The notes under the pieces are model-generated. The model was not told the origin of the DNA. It did not search any database and worked only from the letters and a program-made list of their open reading frames with translations. This document shows, piece after piece, positions 17,073 to 24,660 of a stretch of DNA of 38,826 nt. The stretch comes from BMS3ABIN04 sp965554225 (lineage in GTDB: Bacteria; Bacteroidota; Ignavibacteria; Ignavibacteriales; Melioribacteraceae): NCBI GenBank assembly GCA_965554225.1, contig CBEVZC010000017.1, positions 1-38,826 of the forward strand, given 5' to 3'. A program made the translations under genes and the position numbers. The stretch's first letter is position 1. Every line of letters begins with the position of its first letter.

Positions 17073-17453
17073 ATGTCAATTCCAGTTATTGTTTCGACTG
17101 TCTTAATAACATTGGCTTTAGTTTTCTATTCGCTTGGCGTTTGGTCGGAGAGAATTGCCAGGTATTTAAAACTTAAACATGTTGTTTTCTTCTGGGTTGG
17201 TTTTATGTTCGATATTTCCGGAACATTCGCAATGCACAAAATTGCAACAGGACCTTTCAATATTCTTGAACCGCATACATTAACCGGACAAATTGCTTTG
17301 TGGCTTATGTTAATCCATGCAATTTGGGCAACTTATGTCGCCAGAAAAGGAACTGATTCATCCCGTAAAAGTTTTCATAAATATAGCTTAACCGTCTGGT
17401 TAATTTGGTTAGTTCCATACTTCGGAGGTATGTACATGGGAATGGTTCGATAA
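17073..17453 (+). CDS. Small integral membrane protein, TIGR03987/HsmA-like family
   Basis: This 126-residue protein has four hydrophobic segments (about 3-20, 38-58, 74-91 and 107-124). Conserved-looking features are WSER after the first helix, GFMFDISGT in the second, and HTLTGQIALWLMLIHAIWA in the third, with His residues that could lie within the membrane. These match my memory of the TIGR03987/HsmA family of conserved four-helix membrane proteins, whose function is unknown. The gene has no visible Shine-Dalgarno sequence because a direct repeat runs up to the start codon. Confidence 0.75.
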   Translation: MSIPVIVSTVLITLALVFYSLGVWSERIARYLKLKHVVFFWVGFMFDISGTFAMHKIATGPFNILEPHTLTGQIALWLMLIHAIWATYVARKGTDSSRKSFHKYSLTVWLIWLVPYFGGMYMGMVR

Positions 17454-17483
17454 AAAATAAAATGTTTTATCCCTTAAAATCTT

Positions 17484-19118
17484 TTATCGAAGGAGAATCA
17501 TTTTTTTAGCTTGTACAAGTCCGTTAATTCGCAACTGATAAATATAAATTCCGCTGGCAAGATTACCGGCATTAAATTCCACGCTGTAGTTCCCCGGTGA
17601 CTGTTTTTTATTTATAAGCGTTGCTACTTCTGTTCCAAGAATATCATACACTTTTAACATTACATTCGTAGCGAACGCAAAGTTTGCGCCACCTACATTC
17701 GAAATAGAATATTTTATAATTGTACTTGGATTAAACGGATTGGGATAATTCTGAAATAGCTTGAATTCACTCGGAATATTCGATTCATCCGAAACGGATG
17801 TTAATGTAAAATGTAAATCGATATTATTAAATTCCGTTGATGAAGGTTCAATATCGAAAACGGATGTGCTGACCGCATCGGCAAACCCAATGCTTTGCGC
17901 TAATAAGCGATATTTCCCGTAAGGCAAATGGTTAATTCTAAACGATCCGTTTTGTTTTGGAATTGAATAATATGTCAATTCATCGAAGTCAATATTTTTA
18001 GCAAACAGAATAATATCGGATACATTTACGGAATCGCTCGAATTTGAAGCATCAGCTGTAATGGAACCGCTTATTATCCCGCCCCCGTATGAAGAATCAC
18101 GTTTTAAGATTATGCTTTTGTTATCAGCAGTATTTTGAATTAGTATGGAATCTGTCTGCTGCCAAAAAATAGCAGGATCGTTAGTATTGCTAACGTATGC
18201 AGGCAAGTAAAAATCAGAAAACGCTTGAACATAATAATACCCTGGCTCAATAATATCCTCAATAGCAAAAGTCCCGTCATCGTTAATATTTACAGTATAG
18301 GAATTTATTATTCCTGCTAACCTTGCCGCTTCCGCAGAAAGTTTTGTGGGTGTATGTTTTCCTTTTCGTACAACTACAATCCCTTTTCTAACGTTTGCTT
18401 TTGTGCTAACATCGCGAACTTTACCCAGAACTCTATTAGGAGTTTGAATTTTTTGAATAAGGTTAAAAGTAATTTCCTTAATGGAATCCCGTTCAACAGG
18501 TAATTTTTTTGCATTGTAAGGATCATATTGATTATCATAAAAAGTGAAATAATAACCGGCTTTTTCAGCTGCAATTGTATAATTGCCTTGCGGTAATCTT
18601 TTTGAGAACTGCCCGCCTGCATTTGAATAAGTTGTATCGAACAAGTAACTGCCGTCATAATAAAAATAAATTTTTGAATTAATTAATGGAGAATTGTTCT
18701 CATCCAAAACCGTTCCGCTCACTGTCCCGAACTTATCTTCATCATCGTAATATCTTATTCTGATTTTCAAATCTTCTTGATCCGAATAACCCGAATAAAT
18801 AACTTTCATTGTGTCTAAAGTATCTTGTGAGGTAACCAAAAAATATCCCGCCAACAAACAATCCATTTTTAAAGTATCACCTGGTGGAATTGTAACCGGA
18901 TATTGCCATTTTTTATCAAAACGGATAAAATAAAAATTGTTGTTATATCTAATTGTGTCAATAACCAAATCCTGATTGCCCTTATTTATAAATAATACAT
19001 TCTCAAGTCTGTCGAAAATATCCCTGAATTCTATTTTATTTGGTTTAAGTTCCAATTGCGGTTGGGCGTTATTTATTCCAACTATAAAAATTAATAAAAA
19101 TATTGTAAGAGCTTTCAT
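17484..19118 (-). CDS. Secreted protein with carboxypeptidase-regulatory-like domains and T9SS sorting domain
   Basis: This 544-residue protein carries a signal peptide (to INNAQ) and ends in a type IX secretion C-terminal sorting domain from about residue 448 (FQNYPNPFNPS, LKVYDILGTEVA, SGIYIYQL). The region before it has an N-terminal Ig-like domain and then repeated beta-sandwich units of the carboxypeptidase-regulatory type (GTVSGTVLDENNSPL with GNYTIAAEKAGYY; ISGSITADASNS with GKYRLLAQSIGFAD). It should be exported through the outer membrane and held on the surface. Within the sorting domain, eight residues (around SNVGGANFAFATN) are extra compared with the other two in this window; they coincide with a DNA palindrome. 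A shared ECF-type promoter lies just upstream, divergent from the sigma factor. Confidence 0.9.
   Translation of the reverse strand: MKALTIFLLIFIVGINNAQPQLELKPNKIEFRDIFDRLENVLFINKGNQDLVIDTIRYNNNFYFIRFDKKWQYPVTIPPGDTLKMDCLLAGYFLVTSQDTLDTMKVIYSGYSDQEDLKIRIRYYDDEDKFGTVSGTVLDENNSPLINSKIYFYYDGSYLFDTTYSNAGGQFSKRLPQGNYTIAAEKAGYYFTFYDNQYDPYNAKKLPVERDSIKEITFNLIQKIQTPNRVLGKVRDVSTKANVRKGIVVVRKGKHTPTKLSAEAARLAGIINSYTVNINDDGTFAIEDIIEPGYYYVQAFSDFYLPAYVSNTNDPAIFWQQTDSILIQNTADNKSIILKRDSSYGGGIISGSITADASNSSDSVNVSDIILFAKNIDFDELTYYSIPKQNGSFRINHLPYGKYRLLAQSIGFADAVSTSVFDIEPSSTEFNNIDLHFTLTSVSDESNIPSEFKLFQNYPNPFNPSTIIKYSISNVGGANFAFATNVMLKVYDILGTEVATLINKKQSPGNYSVEFNAGNLASGIYIYQLRINGLVQAKKMILLR
17668..17696. repeat. 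29-base palindrome inside the T9SS sorting-domain coding sequence
   Basis: Around a single central base at 17682, CGCAAA (17676-17681) pairs with TTTGCG (17683-17688), and the ends GTAG (17668-17671) and CTAC (17693-17696) also pair; counting wobble, 12 of 14 positions match. It adds about eight codons, in frame, to a loop of the sorting domain that is short in the sister proteins at 24661 and 33997. This looks like a small mobile palindromic element tolerated in a protein loop. Confidence 0.6.
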
Positions 19119-19147
19119 ATCGACTTTATTTTTTGCTTATTTTTATA

Positions 19148-19176
19148 TTAGTTTTGAAAATAACAAAAAAGTGACA
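19148..19176 (-). promoter_or_regulatory. Predicted ECF-sigma promoter, copy A (for the T9SS gene at 19118)
   Basis: On the minus strand TGTCAC (19176-19171) is followed by exactly 17 bases and then AACTAA (19153-19148). The -10-like element ends 29 bases before the ATG of the T9SS protein gene, a normal promoter distance. The extended match TGTCACTTTT and the 17-base spacing are shared with copies B and C. Confidence 0.65.
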
Positions 19177-19185
19177 TTAATTTAA

Positions 19186-19746
19186 TTGAAAAAAAAACCC
19201 TCTACTTTTCATAACTTTTCAAAAGAAGAACTTTTAAAGCTTCTTGCCGATTCGAAAACCGGCAGCTCCGAATCTTTTCAGAAACTTTCGGCTACGATCC
19301 GGGAAATAAGTTATTCGTACTTTAATTCGAAATACAATCTAAAAAGAATAAATTATAAAGAAGATGTAGAAGATTTAACCCAAAATGTCTATCTGACTTT
19401 TGCAGAGCAATATCAAAACATAAATAATATTGAAAATTGGTTACGGCGTGTTTTGTTCCTCACCTTTGTAAATTGGTACAGCAAATCCCAAAAGAACAAA
19501 GCTTTTGAACTCGATGAATCATACTATATTAATGAATCTTCATACGACTCACATGAGAATCTTGATGTAGAAAAAATAATATCGACAATGAATACATTAA
19601 CGGAAAGAAAACAAAGCATATTAAAATTGCGGTTCTGGGGAGGACTAAAATTTTCAGAAATTGCAGAAAAACTTGAAAAAAAAGAGGCAGCTATAAAAAA
19701 AATGTTTTACCGAACAATCGAAGAGATAAAAGAAAAATTAGAGTAA
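19186..19746 (+). CDS. RNA polymerase ECF-type sigma factor
   Basis: This 186-residue protein has the two domains of extracytoplasmic-function sigma factors: region 2 at about 25-100 (YKEDVEDLTQNVYLTFAEQ, NWLRRVLFLTFVNWYS), and region 4 at about 130-184 with the helix-turn-helix LRFWGGLKFSEIAEKLEKK. No internal Met precedes the domains, and a stop codon stands immediately upstream in frame, so the start is the TTG at 19186 (MKKKPSTFHN), an economical start that would lower its expression. A divergent promoter of the shared type lies only 10 bases upstream, and another begins at the base after its own stop codon. The next gene is a membrane anti-sigma-like protein, the usual arrangement. Confidence 0.93.
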   Translation: MKKKPSTFHNFSKEELLKLLADSKTGSSESFQKLSATIREISYSYFNSKYNLKRINYKEDVEDLTQNVYLTFAEQYQNINNIENWLRRVLFLTFVNWYSKSQKNKAFELDESYYINESSYDSHENLDVEKIISTMNTLTERKQSILKLRFWGGLKFSEIAEKLEKKEAAIKKMFYRTIEEIKEKLE

Positions 19747-19775
19747 TGTCACTTTTACATTGTAAAATATACTAT
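19747..19775 (+). promoter_or_regulatory. Predicted ECF-sigma promoter, copy B (for the anti-sigma/CHAT genes)
   Basis: TGTCAC at 19747-19752, a 17-base spacer, and TACTAT at 19770-19775. It begins directly after the sigma factor TAA and ends 25 bases before the ATG of the anti-sigma gene. With copy A it shares TAATGTCACTTTT, and with copy C TGTCACTTTT and the same spacing. Confidence 0.65.
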
Positions 19776-19800
19776 TAAGTTAGAAAAATATAAAACCGTT

Positions 19801-20775
19801 ATGGATAGAACAGAGTTATACGAATTACTAAATAAAAAAACACTTTCAGTCGAAGCAAAACAATTGCTCGACAAAATAATTACAGAAGATCCAGAGGCAG
19901 CTAAGATTGCCCGGCTGTTTCAAAGTGTTAAAAATATTGCGGAAAAAGGTTCTCATTTAGATACCGAAATTCTCGGCGAGTATATTTTGTTAAAAAACGG
20001 ACAAGATGACGATATCGTTCTTTCCCAAAAGCTGCTCCCGAAAATTGAAGATCATTTGAGAGAATGCAAGTTATGCAAAAATAACTTTATTATGATGAAC
20101 AAAGAGTTTGAATCGGTTGATAATTTTATAGCCAAGAGCATTGTTCCGGAAAAGCAAACCGAAACCGTTACGGAAGAATCCGAATCAGTTTGGTGGCGAT
20201 TGCAAAAGCATTCTTATTTTAAAAAAACCGTTTATTCAATTGCCGCACTTTGCTTAATTTATTTTTCAATGTTTGCTTTCTATAATATTACCACACCGGA
20301 ATACAAAAAAGGATTTAATGTTTTTCAAAAAAACCAAAAATTTATTGCTCGCGGAAGAATTTCTTCCGAATTCCAAAAAGGAATTGCGGAATTGGATAAA
20401 CATAATTTTGAACAAGCAGTTAAAGAATTGAACTTCGATATAAAAGATAACCCAAACGATAAAACTATTTTTTATACATATTTTATTTTGGGAAAAACTT
20501 ATCTGGAAGCTGCCAAAAGCAACATTTTAGGTTTATATAATGATTATGACAAACAAAAATTGAAGAAAAGCATAGAGGCATTCCAAAAATCAATTGAGAA
20601 AAATAAAAGTCCCGAGTTTAATCATTTGAATTATGATGCGTATTACTTTATTGCCAGAGATTTTTTGCTCTTGGATAACTTTGATGAAGCTAAAAAATAT
20701 TTGGAACTTGTAATCGATAACAAAGGCAGCTTTAAAAAAGATGCCGAGGAAATACTTAAATCTTTTGAAAGCTAA
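19801..20775 (+). CDS. Membrane-spanning anti-sigma factor-like protein with periplasmic TPR tail
   Basis: This 324-residue protein has an N-terminal cytoplasmic part with the zinc-binding anti-sigma pattern H85-x3-C89-x2-C92 (DHLRECKLCKNN), one transmembrane helix at about 144-162 (VYSIAALCLIYFSMFAF), and a C-terminal helical part of TPR type from about 190 (GIAELDKHNFEQAVKEL, AYYFIARDFLLLDNFDEAKKYLE). The helix has basic residues (KK) before it, which fits an N-in, C-out topology with the TPR tail in the periplasm. In the family, such proteins bind and silence the ECF sigma factor encoded next to them. It lies 54 bases after the sigma gene and 6 bases before the CHAT gene. Confidence 0.82.
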   Translation: MDRTELYELLNKKTLSVEAKQLLDKIITEDPEAAKIARLFQSVKNIAEKGSHLDTEILGEYILLKNGQDDDIVLSQKLLPKIEDHLRECKLCKNNFIMMNKEFESVDNFIAKSIVPEKQTETVTEESESVWWRLQKHSYFKKTVYSIAALCLIYFSMFAFYNITTPEYKKGFNVFQKNQKFIARGRISSEFQKGIAELDKHNFEQAVKELNFDIKDNPNDKTIFYTYFILGKTYLEAAKSNILGLYNDYDKQKLKKSIEAFQKSIEKNKSPEFNHLNYDAYYFIARDFLLLDNFDEAKKYLELVIDNKGSFKKDAEEILKSFES

Positions 20776-20781
20776 TGGATA

Positions 20782-23700
20782 ATGAACTTAATAACTCGTT
20801 TGAAAAATATATTTCTTTTAATCACGGTTATTCTTGCAGCAAATCCGCCCGGTTCAATTGCTTCCGGTAACTCTCCGTTTATTAATTCTAAATTAGATTC
20901 TGTTAAAAATATTATTCTGTCTAACGGTCTGAATGAAAAAAACATTTCGTTGTATAAATATTATTTACTAAACGGAACTCCGGAAGTTGAGAAGGAATTG
21001 AGCTTTGCAGCTTCTTTGCCGGAAAGTAATAAGAAAAAATTTCTGCTCGGTGTTATTTATAAAAAGAAAGGAAATTTTAAGAAAGAGTTTGAGGTTCTTC
21101 ATTCTATTTTTAAAAACATCCCGGAAAATTTGGATTATTACGAAGAGCTGATTTGGTCAGCCAAAATTCAAAATAAACTTAATGCGATTGAAGATGAAAT
21201 TATTAATACGGAGAACAAAAATAAATTTTACGACTATGCAAAAGCTCTTATAAATTACAGCGAAGGAAACTATAAAGTTGCTGCTAAAATATTTAACAAG
21301 CTAATCGATTCGGGATTAAAAAACAGCTCCGTTTACTTTTGGAATGCTTATTCATTTAGAGGATTAGGGAATTATGATGAAGCTTTGAAACAATTAAGAC
21401 TTGCCGAAAAAGTAATACATAACAAAAACCAACTTTCCAAATATCTAAATGCGGAAGGTTCGCTTTATTATTTATCCGGGAATTACAAAAAAGCAAGAAG
21501 TCTTTATAGTCAAGCCATGACGGATGCTAAAACACACGATAATAATATCGAGTTTACAAAATCGTTAATCAATCTTGCAATAATTTCTGATGAAAACGGC
21601 GATATTACTTACGCAAGGAAATTGTTTTTTAAAGGATTGGAAATAGCGGATAAAATAAATTCTGTCGAGCTGCAAGCATTGGTTCATTCCGAATTAGGTG
21701 TTTCTTATACTTTTGATAATCGCTTGGTTGACGCCCAATTGCATTACAACAAAAGTTTGGAATTGTTTGAGAAGTTGAAGAATAACAACCGGTTTGCGAC
21801 ACTATATGCTAATTTGGGAAAGATATACTCGCAAATATCAAATTACAAGTTTGCTCTGGAAACTTATGAAAAGGGACTTAATACCGCAGGTGAAAATAAA
21901 AGATCTAAAATTTTAAATTTAACCGGAATTGCTGATGTTTACGCAAACTTATCCAATTATTCTAAAGCTTTAATTTATTATAACAAAGCAAAGAAACTCT
22001 CGACTGAAATAAAAGAAATTTCTACACAAGCCGAAATAGAAGTAGGACTTGGCATCCTTGAATTTAATTTGGGCCTACCAGGAAAGGCTTTGCAATATTT
22101 TTCAAATGCAAAAGAATTATCGGAATCGCTTGATAATACTTTTTTTAAAGCAGAGCTGCTTCATAAATTCGGTGTAGCATATTTTTCTTTGGGAAAGATG
22201 GATTTAGCCGAACACTATTTAGAAGAAGCTAATAAATTAAATATTGCGAACGGAGATATTTATAATCAATTATTGGTTGCACTTGATTTAACGGATGTTT
22301 ACTTAATTAAAAATAAATTGAGCGCCGCTAATTCTTTATTGAAAAAGATAGGAAATGTTTGTGAGCAGTATGAACTTAAACATCTTCTTGCCAAACAAAG
22401 TTTGTTAAAGGCTGAATTGAATAAACAAAAAAGCAATTTTTATTCGGCAGAAAAATATTTCCGGAAAGCGATAGACTTAAGTAAGGAAACTCACGAACTA
22501 AATAATCTGATTGAAGCTAATTATCAGCTTGGTATTTTTTATTTAGATAAAGGAAATATAGAAAAAGCAAAAAATTATTTGGTCGATGCAAAACAACTTC
22601 TGGAAAACAGTTCCAAATCTTTAATTGATAAACCGGAAATTCAGATTGCATATTTTTCGAGCTTCAATAAGGTTTATGAAACTCTTACGGAATTGTATTT
22701 GAGCGAAAATGAAAATGAACTTGCTTTTGAAACGGTTAACGCGCAAAGATCGCGAAACACGGTGCAAAATTTAACTAACCTTAAAATTATTTCCGTTATA
22801 AAGGACAAAGAACAATTAAAAAAATTATATAATCTTGACTGGATGATTCACTCTGGTATTTACTCCTATCCGGAAATTGATAGTTTAAAAAGCGAACTGA
22901 AAATACTAAGGCAAAAGTTAATTTCGGAAAATCCTTCGATTAAAAATTTTCTTGAACTGAATAAAAACAGAACTTTGAAAGAAATACAAGCCGGTTTAGA
23001 TTCTACCGGTCATTTAATTTCTTTTTTTACAAATGATAAGTTTACGGTGATATTTCATTTAACAAAAAATAGTTTCCGGACTAAAAAAATAAAAATTTCC
23101 GGGGATGCAATTTCATCATTTATTAAAAACATATCACCCTTTTATGAAGACAGGGAAACACAAAAAGAAATTTATTTCAATCAAGATTTATTCTCATTTA
23201 ATTCCAAAGCATCCAACAAACTTTATAAACTGCTAATAGAGCCGGTATTAAAAAATATTAAGTCCAACAGTAATATTATCTTTTCTTTACCGCCGGATAT
23301 GTTAAAAATTCCAATGGAATTTCTTGTTACAAACTATAACAATACAGACAGTCCGTATAATTATAATAATGTAAATTACCTTATAGAGAAGTTTAATATT
23401 TCTTATGCACCTTCTGCTAATGCTTATTTAGCGTTGCAAGAGAAGGGAGGTTTGCAAAAAAGCAGCAGCCTATTAATCGGCGATCCGGAAATTGTAAATG
23501 CTAAATCTATTTACAGCATTAGAGGTTCTTTGTTAGAAGACAAAGAAACATTAAGGGATATAAACCTTGCCGCCCTGGACTTTTCTAAAGAAGAAATTGA
23601 AGGAATCGGTAATATTCTGGAAAACACGGAAGTATTTCTTTCGGATAAGGCAACAGAAAGTAATTTCAAAAAATATGCACCGGAAAGCAGCATTATTCAT

Positions 23701-24225
23701 CTTTCAACTCATTCTTTTTTATATAACAATCAGCCGTTAATTGTATTTTCCAACAACGGCAATACTCCAAATGACGGACTGCTGGAAAGAGGAGAGATTG
23801 CGCAGCTTAACTTAAATGCGGATATGGTTGTTCTTAGCTCTTGTAAATCCGGTCTGGGTGAACTTGATAAATCCGAAGGAGTTTTGGGTATGCAAAAATC
23901 TTTTATTGATGCCGGAGCTAAAAGTGTTGTTGTTTCCCTTTGGGACGTAAACGATAAATATACTTCTATATTAATGAAATACTTTTATAAGTTTCTAAGC
24001 GACGGAAACAACAAAAGCAAAGCCCTTAGGCTTGCAAAAGTAAAATTCATTAAAAACAAATCACCAAATCCATATTACTGGGCTGCTTTTGTTTTAACCG
24101 GCAATACATCAAAATTAAATATCGAAAGGAAAACTCTTCTGCCCAACGTTTATCTGTTTGTTTTATTTGTGATTTTGATTTTTACGCTTTTCTTTCTTTA
24201 TCGTAAAAAGAAAATTTCTCCTTAA
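20782..24225 (+). CDS. Exported TPR-CHAT protein, caspase-like protease with C-terminal membrane anchor
   Basis: This 1147-residue protein has a signal peptide (to about residue 28), then at least a dozen TPR-like helical hairpins from about 50 to 600 (for example KFALETYEKGLNTAGE, GKMDLAEHYLEEANKL, GNIEKAKNYLVDAKQLLE). A CHAT domain covers about 820-1110, with the predicted catalytic pair H977 (HLSTHS) and C1021 (VLSSCKSG), then SLWDVND and NPYYWAAFVLTG. A final transmembrane helix at about 1120-1140 is followed by RKKK. The ends predict that TPR and protease lie in the periplasm, held to the inner membrane. CHAT proteins are clan CD (caspase/separase-like) proteases. Its place 6 bases after the anti-sigma gene suggests that the anti-sigma tail is its partner or substrate. 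Confidence 0.9.
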   Translation: MNLITRLKNIFLLITVILAANPPGSIASGNSPFINSKLDSVKNIILSNGLNEKNISLYKYYLLNGTPEVEKELSFAASLPESNKKKFLLGVIYKKKGNFKKEFEVLHSIFKNIPENLDYYEELIWSAKIQNKLNAIEDEIINTENKNKFYDYAKALINYSEGNYKVAAKIFNKLIDSGLKNSSVYFWNAYSFRGLGNYDEALKQLRLAEKVIHNKNQLSKYLNAEGSLYYLSGNYKKARSLYSQAMTDAKTHDNNIEFTKSLINLAIISDENGDITYARKLFFKGLEIADKINSVELQALVHSELGVSYTFDNRLVDAQLHYNKSLELFEKLKNNNRFATLYANLGKIYSQISNYKFALETYEKGLNTAGENKRSKILNLTGIADVYANLSNYSKALIYYNKAKKLSTEIKEISTQAEIEVGLGILEFNLGLPGKALQYFSNAKELSESLDNTFFKAELLHKFGVAYFSLGKMDLAEHYLEEANKLNIANGDIYNQLLVALDLTDVYLIKNKLSAANSLLKKIGNVCEQYELKHLLAKQSLLKAELNKQKSNFYSAEKYFRKAIDLSKETHELNNLIEANYQLGIFYLDKGNIEKAKNYLVDAKQLLENSSKSLIDKPEIQIAYFSSFNKVYETLTELYLSENENELAFETVNAQRSRNTVQNLTNLKIISVIKDKEQLKKLYNLDWMIHSGIYSYPEIDSLKSELKILRQKLISENPSIKNFLELNKNRTLKEIQAGLDSTGHLISFFTNDKFTVIFHLTKNSFRTKKIKISGDAISSFIKNISPFYEDRETQKEIYFNQDLFSFNSKASNKLYKLLIEPVLKNIKSNSNIIFSLPPDMLKIPMEFLVTNYNNTDSPYNYNNVNYLIEKFNISYAPSANAYLALQEKGGLQKSSSLLIGDPEIVNAKSIYSIRGSLLEDKETLRDINLAALDFSKEEIEGIGNILENTEVFLSDKATESNFKKYAPESSIIHLSTHSFLYNNQPLIVFSNNGNTPNDGLLERGEIAQLNLNADMVVLSSCKSGLGELDKSEGVLGMQKSFIDAGAKSVVVSLWDVNDKYTSILMKYFYKFLSDGNNKSKALRLAKVKFIKNKSPNPYYWAAFVLTGNTSKLNIERKTLLPNVYLFVLFVILIFTLFFLYRKKKISP

Positions 24226-24260
24226 TAGTTTAGAGGACAAAAAATGAACTTATATTTTTT

Positions 24261-24289
24261 TGTCACTTTTTATAAAACTTTCATACTAA
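24261..24289 (+). promoter_or_regulatory. Predicted ECF-sigma promoter, copy C (toward the DUF2892/temptin-like genes)
   Basis: TGTCAC at 24261-24266, 17 bases, TACTAA at 24284-24289. The element matches copies A and B in the extended TGTCACTTTT and in spacing. The nearest start codon is 154 bases downstream at 24444, so the transcript would have a long AT-rich leader, which includes a small ATTTTAT/ATAAAAT hairpin. Confidence 0.6.
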
Positions 24290-24443
24290 TTACATAATTA
24301 TCTGCTCCTTATAATAATAGTTTTTAGCAAATATCTCGAATAAAATAAATTATTACAGCTGAAAATCGGATGGTATATCCATTTTATAAACATAAAATAT
24401 ATTTATACAACACATAAGATCATAAATAAACTTGGGAGATAAA

Positions 24444-24644
24444 ATGAAACCTAACGTTGGAAAAGCAGACAAAGTAGTAAGATACACTCTTGGTATTCTG
24501 ATAATCGCAGGCGGAATTTATTACCAAAGCTGGTGGGGAGCAGTTGGAATTATTCCAATACTTACAGCCGCAATAAGTTGGTGCCCCATCTATGCACCTT
24601 TTGGAATTTCAACCGTTAAAGAGAAAACTCAAACAAACAATTAA
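24444..24644 (+). CDS. DUF2892 small membrane protein
   Basis: This 66-residue protein begins at ATG 24444, with GGGAG at 24434-24438; the TTG 12 bases upstream lies before the ribosome binding site and is unlikely. It matches the DUF2892 (YgaP-type inner-membrane) family: the start KPNVGKADKVVRYTLGI, two hydrophobic helices, and the typical CPIYAPFGI after the second helix. The family is common and functionally undefined, sometimes fused to rhodanese domains. It is followed 16 bases later by the temptin-like gene, with an AAGGAG site in the gap, so the two are co-transcribed. Confidence 0.88.
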   Translation: MKPNVGKADKVVRYTLGILIIAGGIYYQSWWGAVGIIPILTAAISWCPIYAPFGISTVKEKTQTNN

Positions 24645-24660
24645 CGAAGGAGAATAAAGT

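Noticed and set aside
19186..24225. Type III-E CRISPR (Craspase) as explanation of the TPR-CHAT/sigma pairing
   Set aside because: No cas genes and no repeat-spacer array are present. The CHAT protein also has a signal peptide and membrane anchor, unlike the cytoplasmic Csx29.
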